A DNA stretch of 64,000 bases from Castellaniella daejeonensis (lineage in GTDB: Bacteria; Pseudomonadota; Gammaproteobacteria; Burkholderiales; Burkholderiaceae_B), in contig NZ_BAAAFN010000015.1 of the NCBI RefSeq assembly GCF_039523555.1, positions 744,001 to 808,000 of the forward strand, read 5' to 3'. The translations under genes and the position numbers were made by a program. The notes below the pieces were generated by a model. The model did not search any database. It was given only the letters and a program-made list of their open reading frames with translations, and was not told where the DNA came from. Position 1 is the first letter of the stretch, and each line of letters opens with the position of its first letter. Shown piece by piece: positions 1-7,549 of the stretch.

Positions 1-95
1 GGTCGGCACGCCGCCGCAAGCCGGCCCAGCTGTCCCTGCCCGTGGCTGTGGCCCAGGAAAAGCCCCAGGCCCCGACTTCCCAGGACAAGAAATGA
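1..95 (+). CDS. rnc: Ribonuclease III, C-terminal tail only (partial)
   Basis: An open frame enters from the left edge (codons in phase from base 3) and ends with TGA at 93-95. The last 30 residues are an Ala/Pro/Gln/Lys-rich tail ending QDKK, with no recognisable domain. The call rests on position: in proteobacteria rnc lies directly upstream of era, and betaproteobacterial RNase III often carries a disordered extension after its double-stranded-RNA-binding domain. The stop overlaps the era start in an ATGA motif (92-95), so the two are translationally coupled. Identity cannot be proved from the tail alone. Confidence 0.6.
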   Translation, partial: SARRRKPAQLSLPVAVAQEKPQAPTSQDKK

Positions 96-985
96 ATGCC
101 TCCAGCCCCAGCCGTTGCGGTTTCGTCGCCATCGTGGGCCGCCCCAACGTGGGCAAATCCACCCTGGGCAACGCCCTGGTCGGGGCGAAGCTGTCCATCG
201 TTTCGCGCAAGGCGCAGACGACCCGCCACCGCATCCACGGCGTGCTGACGCGCGACCAGGACCAGTTCATCTTCGTCGACACCCCCGGCTTCCAGACCCG
301 GCACGGCGGGGCGATGAACCGCATGATGAACCGGGTGGTCACCCAGGCCCTGGCGGAAGTCGATGTCGTGGTGCACGTGGTCGAGGCCGGGAAATGGTCG
401 GCGGGCGATGCGGGCGTGGTGCCGTTGCTGCCGAAGAACCGGCCGGTGATCCTGGCGGTCAACAAGGTCGATGCGGTCAAGGACAAGAATTCCCTGTTCG
501 CCTATGTGTCGCGCCTGATGGACCACTTCCCCTATGCGGCCGTGGTGCCGGTCAGCGCGCTGCGCGACGTGCAGCTCGAAGTCCTGCTCCGGGAGATCGC
601 CAGCCACCTGTCGGAAGGCGAGCACCTGTTCGAGCCCGACACCCTGACGGACCGGCCGCTGCGCTTCCTGGCGGCAGAGCTGATCCGGGAAAAGATCTTC
701 CGCCTGGTGGGCGACGAACTGCCCTACGGTTGCACCGTGGCCATCGAGCAATGGGAAGAAAACGACGAGGGTGCGCGCATCGCGGCCTGCATCGTGATCG
801 AGCGCGACAGCCACCGGCCCATCCTGCTGGGGGCGGGCGGCCAGCACATGAAGCGCATCGCCACCGAGGCCCGCCAGGACATCGTCAAGCTGCTCGACAA
901 GCCGGTCTTCCTGGACGTCTACATCAAGGTCCGCAAGGGCTGGTCGGATCGCGAAGCGGCCCTGAGGGAACTGGGCTATGAGTAG
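92..985 (+). CDS. era: GTPase Era
   Basis: Essential Ras-like GTPase that binds the 3' end of 16S rRNA during 30S subunit maturation; cytoplasmic and partly membrane-associated. In 297 residues (usual length about 300) one sees the P-loop GRPNVGKST at 16-24, the G3 motif DTPG at 63-66 and the G4 motif NKVD at 124-127. These are followed by a C-terminal KH domain, with the late motif VFLDVYIKVRKGW near the end. The ATG overlaps the upstream stop (ATGA), and the last 8 bases overlap recO. This gives an rnc-era-recO operon, the standard proteobacterial order. Confidence 0.97.
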   Translation: MNASSPSRCGFVAIVGRPNVGKSTLGNALVGAKLSIVSRKAQTTRHRIHGVLTRDQDQFIFVDTPGFQTRHGGAMNRMMNRVVTQALAEVDVVVHVVEAGKWSAGDAGVVPLLPKNRPVILAVNKVDAVKDKNSLFAYVSRLMDHFPYAAVVPVSALRDVQLEVLLREIASHLSEGEHLFEPDTLTDRPLRFLAAELIREKIFRLVGDELPYGCTVAIEQWEENDEGARIAACIVIERDSHRPILLGAGGQHMKRIATEARQDIVKLLDKPVFLDVYIKVRKGWSDREAALRELGYE

Positions 986-1568
986 ACGTGGCCAGCGCAT
1001 CCTGGATGCGCGCGGCTATGTGCTGCATGCCAGCCCCTGGCGTGAAACTTCCCTCGTCGTCCAGGCCTTCACCCGCGACCACGGCTGCGTGGCGCTGGTG
1101 GCCAAGGGGGCCAAGCGCCCCTATTCGGCCCTGAGGCCGGTGCTGGTCGGCTTCCAGCCGCTCTGGCTTTCCTGGACCGGTTCGGCCGAGATCCACACCC
1201 TGACGCGCGCCGAGTCCGGCCCGATCCGGCTGCTCGACGGCCGGGCGATGATGTCGGGCTGGTACATGAACGAACTGATCCTGCGCCTGCTGGCCCGCGA
1301 AGACCCGCATCCGGGTGTGTTCGACGCCTACGAGGCCACGCTGGACGCGCTGGCCGGCGCGCGCGGCCGCCCCCATGCCGCGGCGCTGCGCCGCTTCGAG
1401 TGGCTGCTGCTGGAGCAGGCCGGCTATGGACTGGATGCCCCGATGCCCGACTTCGATCGGGCGGACGCCGAGCCGGCCCTGCGCCAGGCGCTGCGGGAAC
1501 GCCTGGATGAACTGCTGGATGCGCCCCTGCGCACGCGCCAGGTTCTGATGGACCTGCAGCGCTACTGA
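978..1568 (+). CDS. recO: DNA repair protein RecO, unusually short
   Basis: RecO helps RecF/RecR load RecA on gapped DNA and anneals complementary strands. The N-terminal OB-fold is recognisable (ARGYVLHASPWRETSLVVQAFTRD-type start, residues 9-32) and is followed by the helical section to about residue 155 (GYGLDAPMP). The C-terminal helix LRQALRERLDELLDAPLRTRQVLMDLQRY comes almost immediately after. The protein has 196 residues against about 240 in the family; the missing part corresponds to the central region holding the zinc site in many RecO proteins. The frame is clean, so this is a shortened but intact gene. It overlaps era by 8 bases. pdxJ and acpS, often found next, are absent here. 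Confidence 0.88.
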   Translation: MSRRGQRILDARGYVLHASPWRETSLVVQAFTRDHGCVALVAKGAKRPYSALRPVLVGFQPLWLSWTGSAEIHTLTRAESGPIRLLDGRAMMSGWYMNELILRLLAREDPHPGVFDAYEATLDALAGARGRPHAAALRRFEWLLLEQAGYGLDAPMPDFDRADAEPALRQALRERLDELLDAPLRTRQVLMDLQRY

Positions 1569-1573
1569 GACCT

Positions 1574-2458
1574 ATGAAAAAGGGCATCCTGCTGTCGGTG
1601 GCGTCCTCGGCGCTGTTCGCCACCATGTACTTCTACGCGACGCTGATGCAGCCCTTCGATGGCGACATCGTGTTCGCCTGGCGGATCCTGATGGGCCTGC
1701 CGATGCTGGCGCTGGTGGTGCAACGCGCGCGCGGCTGGGGCGCGGTGCGCCAGACTGCCCACGATTTTTCCCGGCCCCGTTTCCTGGCGGCCATGATCGC
1801 ATGCTCGCTCCTGCTGGGAGTCCAGTTGTGGCTGTTCGTCTGGGCGCCGCTGCATGGCCAGGCGCTGAACGTGTCCATGGGCTATTTCCTGCTGCCGCTG
1901 GTGATGGTCCTGGTCGGGCGGCTGTTCTATCGCGAGCAGCTCAGCGCCTGGCAGGCCTGGGCAGTGGCGTTCGCGGTGCTGGGCGTCGGGCACGAGTGGT
2001 GGCGCCTGGGGACGGTGTCCTGGACCACGCTGCTGGTGGCCCTGGGCTATCCGCCGTATTTCATGCTGCGCCGCCGGCTGCGGGTCGATTCGCTCACCAG
2101 CCTGTGGTTCGACATGTTCTTCCTCCTGCCCGCGGCCGTGGTGATCCTGCAGTCCCAGGCGGGCGAGGCCGTGCGCCTGTTCGCCGCGCATCCGCGCCTG
2201 ATCCTGCAGGTCCCCCTGCTCGGGCTGTTGAGCGCGGTGTCGCTGTCCATGTACCTGGCGGCCAGCCGGATGCTGCCCATGTCCCTGTTCGGGCTGTTGA
2301 GCTACGTCGAGCCCGTGCTGCTGTTCTGGGTGGCGTTCCTGCTGATGGGCGAGCCCGTGGCGCCTGCGCAGTGGCTGACCTATGTGCCGATCTGGATCGC
2401 GGTGGGCCTGGTGGCTGCCGAAGGCGTCAGAAAACTGCCCTCGCGCGCGTCCGGCTGA
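1574..2458 (+). CDS. rarD: RarD-type EamA/DMT permease
   Basis: Inner-membrane protein of the drug/metabolite transporter superfamily, 294 residues. About ten hydrophobic segments run from MKKGILLSVASSALFATMYF to the end, in the two-fold EamA arrangement. Features resembling RarD are WRILMGLP near residue 36 and LNVSMGYFLLPLVMVL near 99; the C-terminal half has SYVEPVLLFWVAFLLMGE. RarD was named for chloramphenicol sensitivity; its substrate is unknown. It starts 5 bp after recO and probably shares its transcript. Its 3' end overlaps the convergent MocR gene by 32 bp. Confidence 0.85.
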   Translation: MKKGILLSVASSALFATMYFYATLMQPFDGDIVFAWRILMGLPMLALVVQRARGWGAVRQTAHDFSRPRFLAAMIACSLLLGVQLWLFVWAPLHGQALNVSMGYFLLPLVMVLVGRLFYREQLSAWQAWAVAFAVLGVGHEWWRLGTVSWTTLLVALGYPPYFMLRRRLRVDSLTSLWFDMFFLLPAAVVILQSQAGEAVRLFAAHPRLILQVPLLGLLSAVSLSMYLAASRMLPMSLFGLLSYVEPVLLFWVAFLLMGEPVAPAQWLTYVPIWIAVGLVAAEGVRKLPSRASG

Positions 2459-3863
2459 CCCCGGTCTGCTGTCCGTCGGCCTCCAGGCGGTGCCATGCGG
2501 CGGCGATGCGTTCGACGGCGTCGCGCAATTCGGCCTCGGGCCGTGTCCAGGGCAGGCGCACGAATGTGTCCAGCCCGCCACCGGGAGAAAACACGGGGCC
2601 CGGCGTCAATGCGACCCGGCTGGCCGCGACCGCGGCGGCCAGCGCGGCCGCTCCCCGGTGCGGCAGTTCGCACCACAGCGTCAGCCCGCCCGCGGGCGGG
2701 TTGAAGCGCCAACTGGGCAGATGGGTCTTCACGAGCCCGATCAGGGCGTCGCGTTGGGTGCGCAGGCGTTCGATCTGCCGTGGTGGCACGGGCCCCAGGC
2801 GCAGCAGGTGTGCGGCGGCGAGCTGCTCGACGACGGGCACCCCCAGGTCGAGCGACATGCGGGCCTGCACCAGTGTCCCGACGAGCGTGCGGGGGGCGCG
2901 GATCCAGCCGATGCGCAGTCCTCCCCAGTGGGTCTTGCTCATGCTGCCGAGCGTCACGGCCTCGGGATCGAAGACGGCGAACGGCGGCGGCATGGCCTGG
3001 CCGTCGAGGGCCAGGGCATGGTGGGTCTCGTCCACGATCGCACGCGTCCCGTGGCTGCGCAGGGCCTGGGCCAGCTGCCGCCGCTGCGCCGCGGGCATCA
3101 CGGCGCCGGTCGGGTTCTGGAAGTCGGGGATCAGGTAGACAAAATCCGGCCGCACCCGCGCAAGGGTGTCCGCGATTCCGGCGATGTCCCATCCGTTCCC
3201 GTCCAGGGGGCATTCGTGCAGCTGCAGGCCCGATGCGCGCAGCATCTCGCTGGCGTTGGGGTAGGTCGGGGATTCGAGCAGCACGCGTCCCGGATGTCGG
3301 GCCAGGGCGCGCACGACGACGCCAGCCGCCGTCAGGGCGCCGGGCGTGATCACGATCTGACCTGGGTCGGTCGGCAGCCCCCGTGCGGCATAGCCGGCAG
3401 CGATGGCTTCCTGCAGGACCGGCAGGCCGGAGGGAAAATAGCCGTGCCTGCCCAGGTAGGCCGGCAGGTCGGCCAGGGCCGCCGCATAGGCCGCCATCAC
3501 CTCCGCCGGGGCGGAGTCGGCGGCGCAGCCCAGGTCGATCCAGTCGTCGCCGGCGCCGCCGGCAACGAGCACACGGTCGTGGGCACGCTCATGGCCGCCC
3601 GGCACGGCCGTGAAGGTGCCCGAACCCTGCGCCGCATGTGCATAGCCATTGTCGCGCAGCGTATCGTAGGCGCGCGTGACGGTGGTGCGGGACAGGCCTA
3701 GGGCAGCCGCCAGCGCCCGTTCGCTGGGCAGCCGCACATTCAGTGGAATCCGCCTGTCTCCGATCAGCAGGGTGAGCCTGTCGGCCAGGCCGGAATAGGC
3801 AGGCCCCGCCGGCAGCTCGCCCACCAGTTCACGCACGCGGCGCGCAGAAATGGCTTCTTTCAT
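2427..3863 (-). CDS. yczR: MocR-family regulator (GntR HTH + aminotransferase-like domain), YczR type
   Basis: The N-terminal winged helix (residues 15-80; LPSERALAAALGLSRTTVTRAYD) is fused to a fold-type I aminotransferase-like domain. The PLP-binding lysine is K310 in SMSKTHWGG, with FQNPTGAVMP and an acidic VDET motif upstream. Such proteins are PLP-sensing transcription factors. The ATG at 3863 is chosen because a GAGAAAG ribosome site lies 8 bases upstream; a GTG at 3872 would add three residues. It is divergent from the YczE-like gene, the known YczR/YczE arrangement, so it probably controls that gene and itself. Its 3' end overlaps rarD by 32 bp. Confidence 0.85.
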   Translation of the reverse strand: MKEAISARRVRELVGELPAGPAYSGLADRLTLLIGDRRIPLNVRLPSERALAAALGLSRTTVTRAYDTLRDNGYAHAAQGSGTFTAVPGGHERAHDRVLVAGGAGDDWIDLGCAADSAPAEVMAAYAAALADLPAYLGRHGYFPSGLPVLQEAIAAGYAARGLPTDPGQIVITPGALTAAGVVVRALARHPGRVLLESPTYPNASEMLRASGLQLHECPLDGNGWDIAGIADTLARVRPDFVYLIPDFQNPTGAVMPAAQRRQLAQALRSHGTRAIVDETHHALALDGQAMPPPFAVFDPEAVTLGSMSKTHWGGLRIGWIRAPRTLVGTLVQARMSLDLGVPVVEQLAAAHLLRLGPVPPRQIERLRTQRDALIGLVKTHLPSWRFNPPAGGLTLWCELPHRGAAALAAAVAASRVALTPGPVFSPGGGLDTFVRLPWTRPEAELRDAVERIAAAWHRLEADGQQTGVSRTRARAVF

Positions 3864-3881
3864 AAGAGCCACTTTCTCATG

Positions 3882-3906
3882 ATTGGCTATTTTCTACAAG
3901 GCCAAT
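3882..3906. promoter_or_regulatory. Candidate operator between yczR and yczE
   Basis: A perfect inverted repeat ATTGGC (3882-3887) / GCCAAT (3901-3906) with a 13-base spacer sits in the 61-bp gap between the divergent genes. A possible yczE promoter overlaps it: TTGGCT at 3883, a 17-base spacer, then TATTCG at 3906. That would leave a very short leader before the ATG at 3925. A role as the MocR binding site is inference from position. Confidence 0.4.
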
Positions 3907-3924
3907 ATTCGGCAAGATACCGCC

Positions 3925-4575
3925 ATGAATACTTCGATCGAACTCGTCCAGCTCGGCCCCCTGGCGCAACTGCGCACGGGAAAGCTGGCCAGGCGCCTCG
4001 TGCAACTGATGGTCGGCCTGTTTTTCTATGGCGTATCCATGGCGATAATGATACGTGGCGATCTCGGGCTGTCGCCCTGGGATACGCTGCACATCGGTCT
4101 CACAGAACGCCTGTCGCTGAGTTTCAGCGCGGTGGTCATCGGCCTGTCTTTCCTGGTGCTGCTGCTGTGGATCCCCCTGCGGGAAATTCCGGGGCTGGGC
4201 ACCATCGCCAATGCCATCGTGATCGGCCTGTCAGCCGACCTGGGCCTGCGGATGCTGGAGACGCCCGAAGGTCTGCCCGCGCGCCTGGTGCTCACCGTCG
4301 GGGGCGTGCTGCTGTGCGGCCTGGGTTCGGCCTTGTACATCGGCGCGCAGCTGGGCCGGGGGCCCCGCGACGGCCTGATGACCGGGCTGCACCGCGTCAC
4401 CGGCCTGTCGCTGCGGCTGGTGCGCACGGGGCTCGAGGTGGCGGTATTGCTCATGGGCCTGGCCCTGGGCGGCCTGGGGCTGCTCGGGATCGGCACCGTG
4501 CTGTTTTCCCTGGCCATCGGCCCGCTGACGCAGGCCCTGCTGCCGTGGGTCCTGGTGGCGCCCCGGCAGAGATGA
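3925..4575 (+). CDS. yczE: YczE/YyaS/YitT-like integral membrane protein
   Basis: A 216-residue membrane protein with about five to six hydrophobic segments. The N-terminal part has the family-typical LFFYGVSMAIMIRGDLGLSPWDTLHIGL pattern (first half, residues 33-60), and LGRGPRDGLMTGL follows in the second half. Function is unknown; a transport or membrane role is assumed. The ATG at 3925 is used; a TTG at 3883 in frame would add 14 residues inside the promoter region. Pairing with a divergent MocR regulator matches the arrangement known for yczE genes. Confidence 0.83.
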   Translation: MNTSIELVQLGPLAQLRTGKLARRLVQLMVGLFFYGVSMAIMIRGDLGLSPWDTLHIGLTERLSLSFSAVVIGLSFLVLLLWIPLREIPGLGTIANAIVIGLSADLGLRMLETPEGLPARLVLTVGGVLLCGLGSALYIGAQLGRGPRDGLMTGLHRVTGLSLRLVRTGLEVAVLLMGLALGGLGLLGIGTVLFSLAIGPLTQALLPWVLVAPRQR

Positions 4576-4576
4576 T

Positions 4577-4602
4577 AAAAAACGGCGGACCGAAGTCCGC
4601 CG
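4577..4602 (-). terminator. Rho-independent terminator of the BI-1-like gene (possibly bidirectional)
   Basis: The 8-bp stem CGGCGGAC (4583-4590) / GTCCGCCG (4595-4602) has a CGAA loop. Six A's at 4577-4582 form the U-run for reverse-strand transcripts from the gene at 4632-5339. In the forward direction it follows yczE but has only a weak GGGGTGTTT tail. Confidence 0.8.
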
Positions 4603-4631
4603 GGGTGTTTCAGACGCCTGGAATAGGGGGG

Positions 4632-5339
4632 TTATTCGCGATCGCCGCCGAAGATGCCCAGCAGCATCAGCAGGTTGGCGAAGATGTTGTACAGGTCCAG
4701 GTAGACGGCCAGGGTGGCGGTCACGTAGTTGGTTTCGCCGCCCTGGACGATGCGCTGCAGGTCGACCAGCAGGAAGGCCGAGAAGATGCCGATGGCCAGC
4801 ACCGACAAGGTCAGCATCAGGGCCGGGATCTGGAAGAACAGATTGGCCAGCGAAGCCAGGATCAGCAGCACCACGCCCACGAACAGGAATTTCTGCAGGT
4901 GGGTGAAATCGCGCTTGGTGGTCGTGGCGACGGTGGCCATGACGCCAAAGACCGCCGCCGTGCCGCCGAAGGCCAGCATGATCAACTGGGCGCCGTTGCC
5001 CAGGCCCAGGACATGGCCCAGCAGACGGGACAGCATCAGGCCCATGAAGAATGTGAATCCCAGCAGCAGGGCGACGCCCAGCGAGGAATTCTTGTTGCGT
5101 TCGATCATGAACATCAGGCCGATGGCGCCCACCAGGAACACCAGCGTGCTGATGCCCGGGCTGGAGGCCATGGCCTGGTTCATGCCGAAGGCCAGGCCGA
5201 CGGCGGCCCCCAGGACCGTGGGAATCAGCGACAGCGCGAGCAGCCAGTAGGTGTTGCGCAGGACGCGGTTGCGGACGGCGACCGAGGCCGAAGCCGGGTA
5301 GGCGCCGGTGTCGGGAAGGGTGTTGCGGAAGTCGGACAT
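4632..5339 (-). CDS. Bax inhibitor-1 (YccA/YbhL) family membrane protein
   Basis: The 235-residue protein has seven hydrophobic segments after a short soluble N-terminus (MSDFRNTLP). Family-like features are RNTYWLLALSLIPTVLGAAVG near residues 28-48, FFMGLMLSRLLG in the middle and LDLYNIFANLLMLLGIFGG at the end. Bacterial BI-1 proteins are inner-membrane proteins; some are Ca2+ leak channels and YccA is an FtsH-interacting inhibitor. Start: ATG at 5339 with an AGGA site 8 bases upstream. It appears to be a single-gene transcript, with its own terminator directly downstream. Confidence 0.9.
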   Translation of the reverse strand: MSDFRNTLPDTGAYPASASVAVRNRVLRNTYWLLALSLIPTVLGAAVGLAFGMNQAMASSPGISTLVFLVGAIGLMFMIERNKNSSLGVALLLGFTFFMGLMLSRLLGHVLGLGNGAQLIMLAFGGTAAVFGVMATVATTTKRDFTHLQKFLFVGVVLLILASLANLFFQIPALMLTLSVLAIGIFSAFLLVDLQRIVQGGETNYVTATLAVYLDLYNIFANLLMLLGIFGGDRE

Positions 5340-5429
5340 GGCGGTTTCCTGTGATGCGTGAGACCGATGCGGGCACCGGCCGGAATGATTCAATCTTACA
5401 ACAAGCTGAACGGCATCGTCCATAAGGAG

Positions 5430-5446
5430 CCCGGACATCGTCCGGG
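5430..5446 (-). terminator. Hairpin downstream of pepA-holC
   Basis: A 7-bp perfect stem CCCGGAC (5430-5436) / GTCCGGG (5440-5446) with a 3-base loop lies 34 bp past the holC stop. There is only a weak T-containing tail on the reverse strand, so it could act as a terminator or as an mRNA 3'-end stabiliser. Confidence 0.4.
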
Positions 5447-5479
5447 GCCGGCGGGGTGGCGGCACATGCTGTTGGACAC

Positions 5480-5941
5480 TCAGGCGCCGCGATGGTTCCC
5501 GGCGGCGGGATGGCTTGCGGGCAGGCGGTGGCCGCGGACGTCGTGGCCTGCCTGCTGGTATTGGGCCCAGCGCCGCCGCGCGGCCTGGATGTCGGCCTCG
5601 TGGCCGGACACGATTTCCAGGATGCGCTCGAAACGTTCCGCCTGCGGCGGACAGTCCAGGTCCAGGTTCAGCAGCCAGCCCGGGGAAGGCATGCCGGCCA
5701 GGGCCGAAGGATCGCTCACCAGGATCACGTCGGCCCGGTCGGCCAGGGGGTCGCCGGCCCGGGTGTGCGGGATGAAGCTGGTGGGCTCGAATTCCCAGAG
5801 CAGGGCGTCGAAGCGCCGCAGGCGGCGCTCGTCGGTGCAGTACACCAGCAGTCGGCGGCCCGCGCCGACGTGGCGCGCCGCGGCATGGCAGGCCGTGCGC
5901 AGCCGGTGGGCCGCGCCGTAGGCGAAATCCACCCGGCTCAT
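5480..5941 (-). CDS. holC: DNA polymerase III subunit chi
   Basis: Clamp-loader accessory subunit that, with psi, links the replisome to SSB. The 153-residue protein starts MSRVDFAYGAAHRLRTACHAAARHV, the standard chi N-terminus (MxxxFhxG, helix, then LLVYCTDERRLRRFDALLW at about 31-49). FIPHT appears at 56-60, followed by the NLDLDCPP segment and the terminal helix of the Rossmann-like chi fold. It lies 52 bp downstream of pepA on the same strand; pepA-holC is a common beta/gammaproteobacterial pair, so co-transcription is likely. Confidence 0.92.
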   Translation of the reverse strand: MSRVDFAYGAAHRLRTACHAAARHVGAGRRLLVYCTDERRLRRFDALLWEFEPTSFIPHTRAGDPLADRADVILVSDPSALAGMPSPGWLLNLDLDCPPQAERFERILEIVSGHEADIQAARRRWAQYQQAGHDVRGHRLPASHPAAGNHRGA

Positions 5942-5993
5942 CGGCCTGCATCCCTGTGGCGAACCGGCATACTGTTTACCCGGTCCTGCGTGC

Positions 5994-7490
5994 TCATGCC
6001 TGGCATTGTCCCAGCAGGTAGCTCACCAGCAGGGGCACCGGGCGGCCAGTGGCGCCTTTCTGCTTGCCTTCGAGCCAGGCCGTGCCGGCGATGTCCAGAT
6101 GCGCCCAGGGATACTTGCCGGTGAAGCGCGACAGGAAGCAGGCTGCGGTTACCGAGCCGGCGGGCCGGCCGCCGATGTTGGCCATGTCGGCAAAATTGGA
6201 TTTCAGCAGGTCCTGGTAGGCGTCTTCCAGGGGCATGCGCCAGGCCGGATCGAGCGCCTGCCGGCCGGCGGCGAGCAGGTCGGCCGCCAGGGTTTCGTCC
6301 TGGGTGAACAGGCCGCTGTTGACATGACCCAGGGCGATCACGCAGGCGCCGGTCAGGGTGGCGACGTCGATCACGGCGGCGGGCTTGAAGCGCTCGGCGT
6401 AGGTCAGGGCGTCGCACAGGATCAGGCGGCCCTCGGCGTCGGTGTTGAGGATCTCGATGGTGCGACCCGACATGCTGGTGACGATGTCGCCGGGCTTGTT
6501 GGCCGTGCCGCTGGGGAGATTTTCGCAGCTGGGCACGATGCCGATGATTTCGCGCTGCAGGTTCAGTTCGGCAACGGCGCGCATGGTGCCCAGCACGCTG
6601 GCGGCGCCGCACATGTCGAATTTCATTTCGTCCATGCCGGGGCCGGGCTTGAGCGAGATGCCGCCTGCGTCGAAGGTGATGCCCTTACCCACCAGCACGA
6701 TGGGGGCGGCCTTGCGGGCGGCCGTCCCGGCCGGGGTGTGGCGCAGGACGATGAAGGCGGGCGGTTCGGCCGATCCGCGCGCCACCGACAGGAAGGAACC
6801 CATCTTCAGGGCCTCGATCTTCTTCTGGTCCAGGACTTCGGCCTTCAGCGTCTTGAACTGCTTGGTCAGGCCGCGCGCGGTGTTGCCCAGGTAGGTGGGG
6901 GTGCAGACGTTGGGGGGCAGGTCGCCCAGCAGGCGGGCCAGGTTCATGCCCGCGCCGATGGCCGCGCCCTGGTCCAGGCCCGTGCGCGCGCGCGCAGCCT
7001 GGCTGCGGCCCAGGTGCAGGACGAAGGTGCGCAGCTTCGTGGCGGTCTTGGGCTTGCTGAGGGTTGCGTCGTAGCGATAGGTGGCGGCGCTGACCAGCCG
7101 GGCCGCCGTGCGTGCGCAGTCGGCAATGTCGGCGTCGGCGCAGGGCAGGGCGCACAGGGTGGAGACCGCATGGTTCAGCCCGGCGCGCACGCAATAGGCT
7201 GCCAGGGCTTCGTGGGCGCGCGCCAGGGTGGCCGCCAGGAGGCGGTCCTGGGCGCCCAGGCCGAGTAAAATGACCCGTTCGGCGGCGATGCCGGCAGGTG
7301 CGTGCAGGGTCAGGATGCCGCCGGGGGCGGCGTCGAATTCCGCCTTGACGATGGACCGGATCGCGCCTTTGGATGCCTGGTCCAGCGCGTCGGCCGCGGG
7401 GCTCAGGACGCCGTCCTGGAACACGCCCACGGCCAGGGCCTGGGTCTTCAGCGTGTGCAGGGATGCCGACGTCGTTGTGCTAAATTCCAT
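5994..7490 (-). CDS. pepA: Leucyl aminopeptidase (M17 family)
   Basis: Cytosolic two-metal aminopeptidase; PepA can also act as a DNA-binding architectural protein. Of 498 residues (usual about 500), the second half is the M17 catalytic domain. It contains VGKGITFDAGGISLKPGPGMDEMKFDM with the metal-binding Lys and Asp residues, and the signature NTDAEGRL starting at 349. GGRPAGSVTAACFL is near residue 435. The N-terminal macrodomain-like part is more variable. ATG at 7490; divergent from lptF across 59 bp. Confidence 0.96.
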   Translation of the reverse strand: MEFSTTTSASLHTLKTQALAVGVFQDGVLSPAADALDQASKGAIRSIVKAEFDAAPGGILTLHAPAGIAAERVILLGLGAQDRLLAATLARAHEALAAYCVRAGLNHAVSTLCALPCADADIADCARTAARLVSAATYRYDATLSKPKTATKLRTFVLHLGRSQAARARTGLDQGAAIGAGMNLARLLGDLPPNVCTPTYLGNTARGLTKQFKTLKAEVLDQKKIEALKMGSFLSVARGSAEPPAFIVLRHTPAGTAARKAAPIVLVGKGITFDAGGISLKPGPGMDEMKFDMCGAASVLGTMRAVAELNLQREIIGIVPSCENLPSGTANKPGDIVTSMSGRTIEILNTDAEGRLILCDALTYAERFKPAAVIDVATLTGACVIALGHVNSGLFTQDETLAADLLAAGRQALDPAWRMPLEDAYQDLLKSNFADMANIGGRPAGSVTAACFLSRFTGKYPWAHLDIAGTAWLEGKQKGATGRPVPLLVSYLLGQCQA

Positions 7491-7549
7491 TCGTTTTCCT
7501 TGGGTCCGGTGGATTCGAGAGTAGACGGTCCATTATTCCGCATTTTCCC

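Noticed and set aside
1562..2581. Long reverse-strand frame of 339 codons opposite rarD
   Set aside because: High-GC antisense shadow: Gln/His/Arg/Pro-rich with no domain, fully inside a clear permease gene.
6006..7268. Forward frame of 420 codons opposite pepA
   Set aside because: Gly/Gln/Ala-rich antisense of a complete M17 peptidase; no ribosome site or domain.
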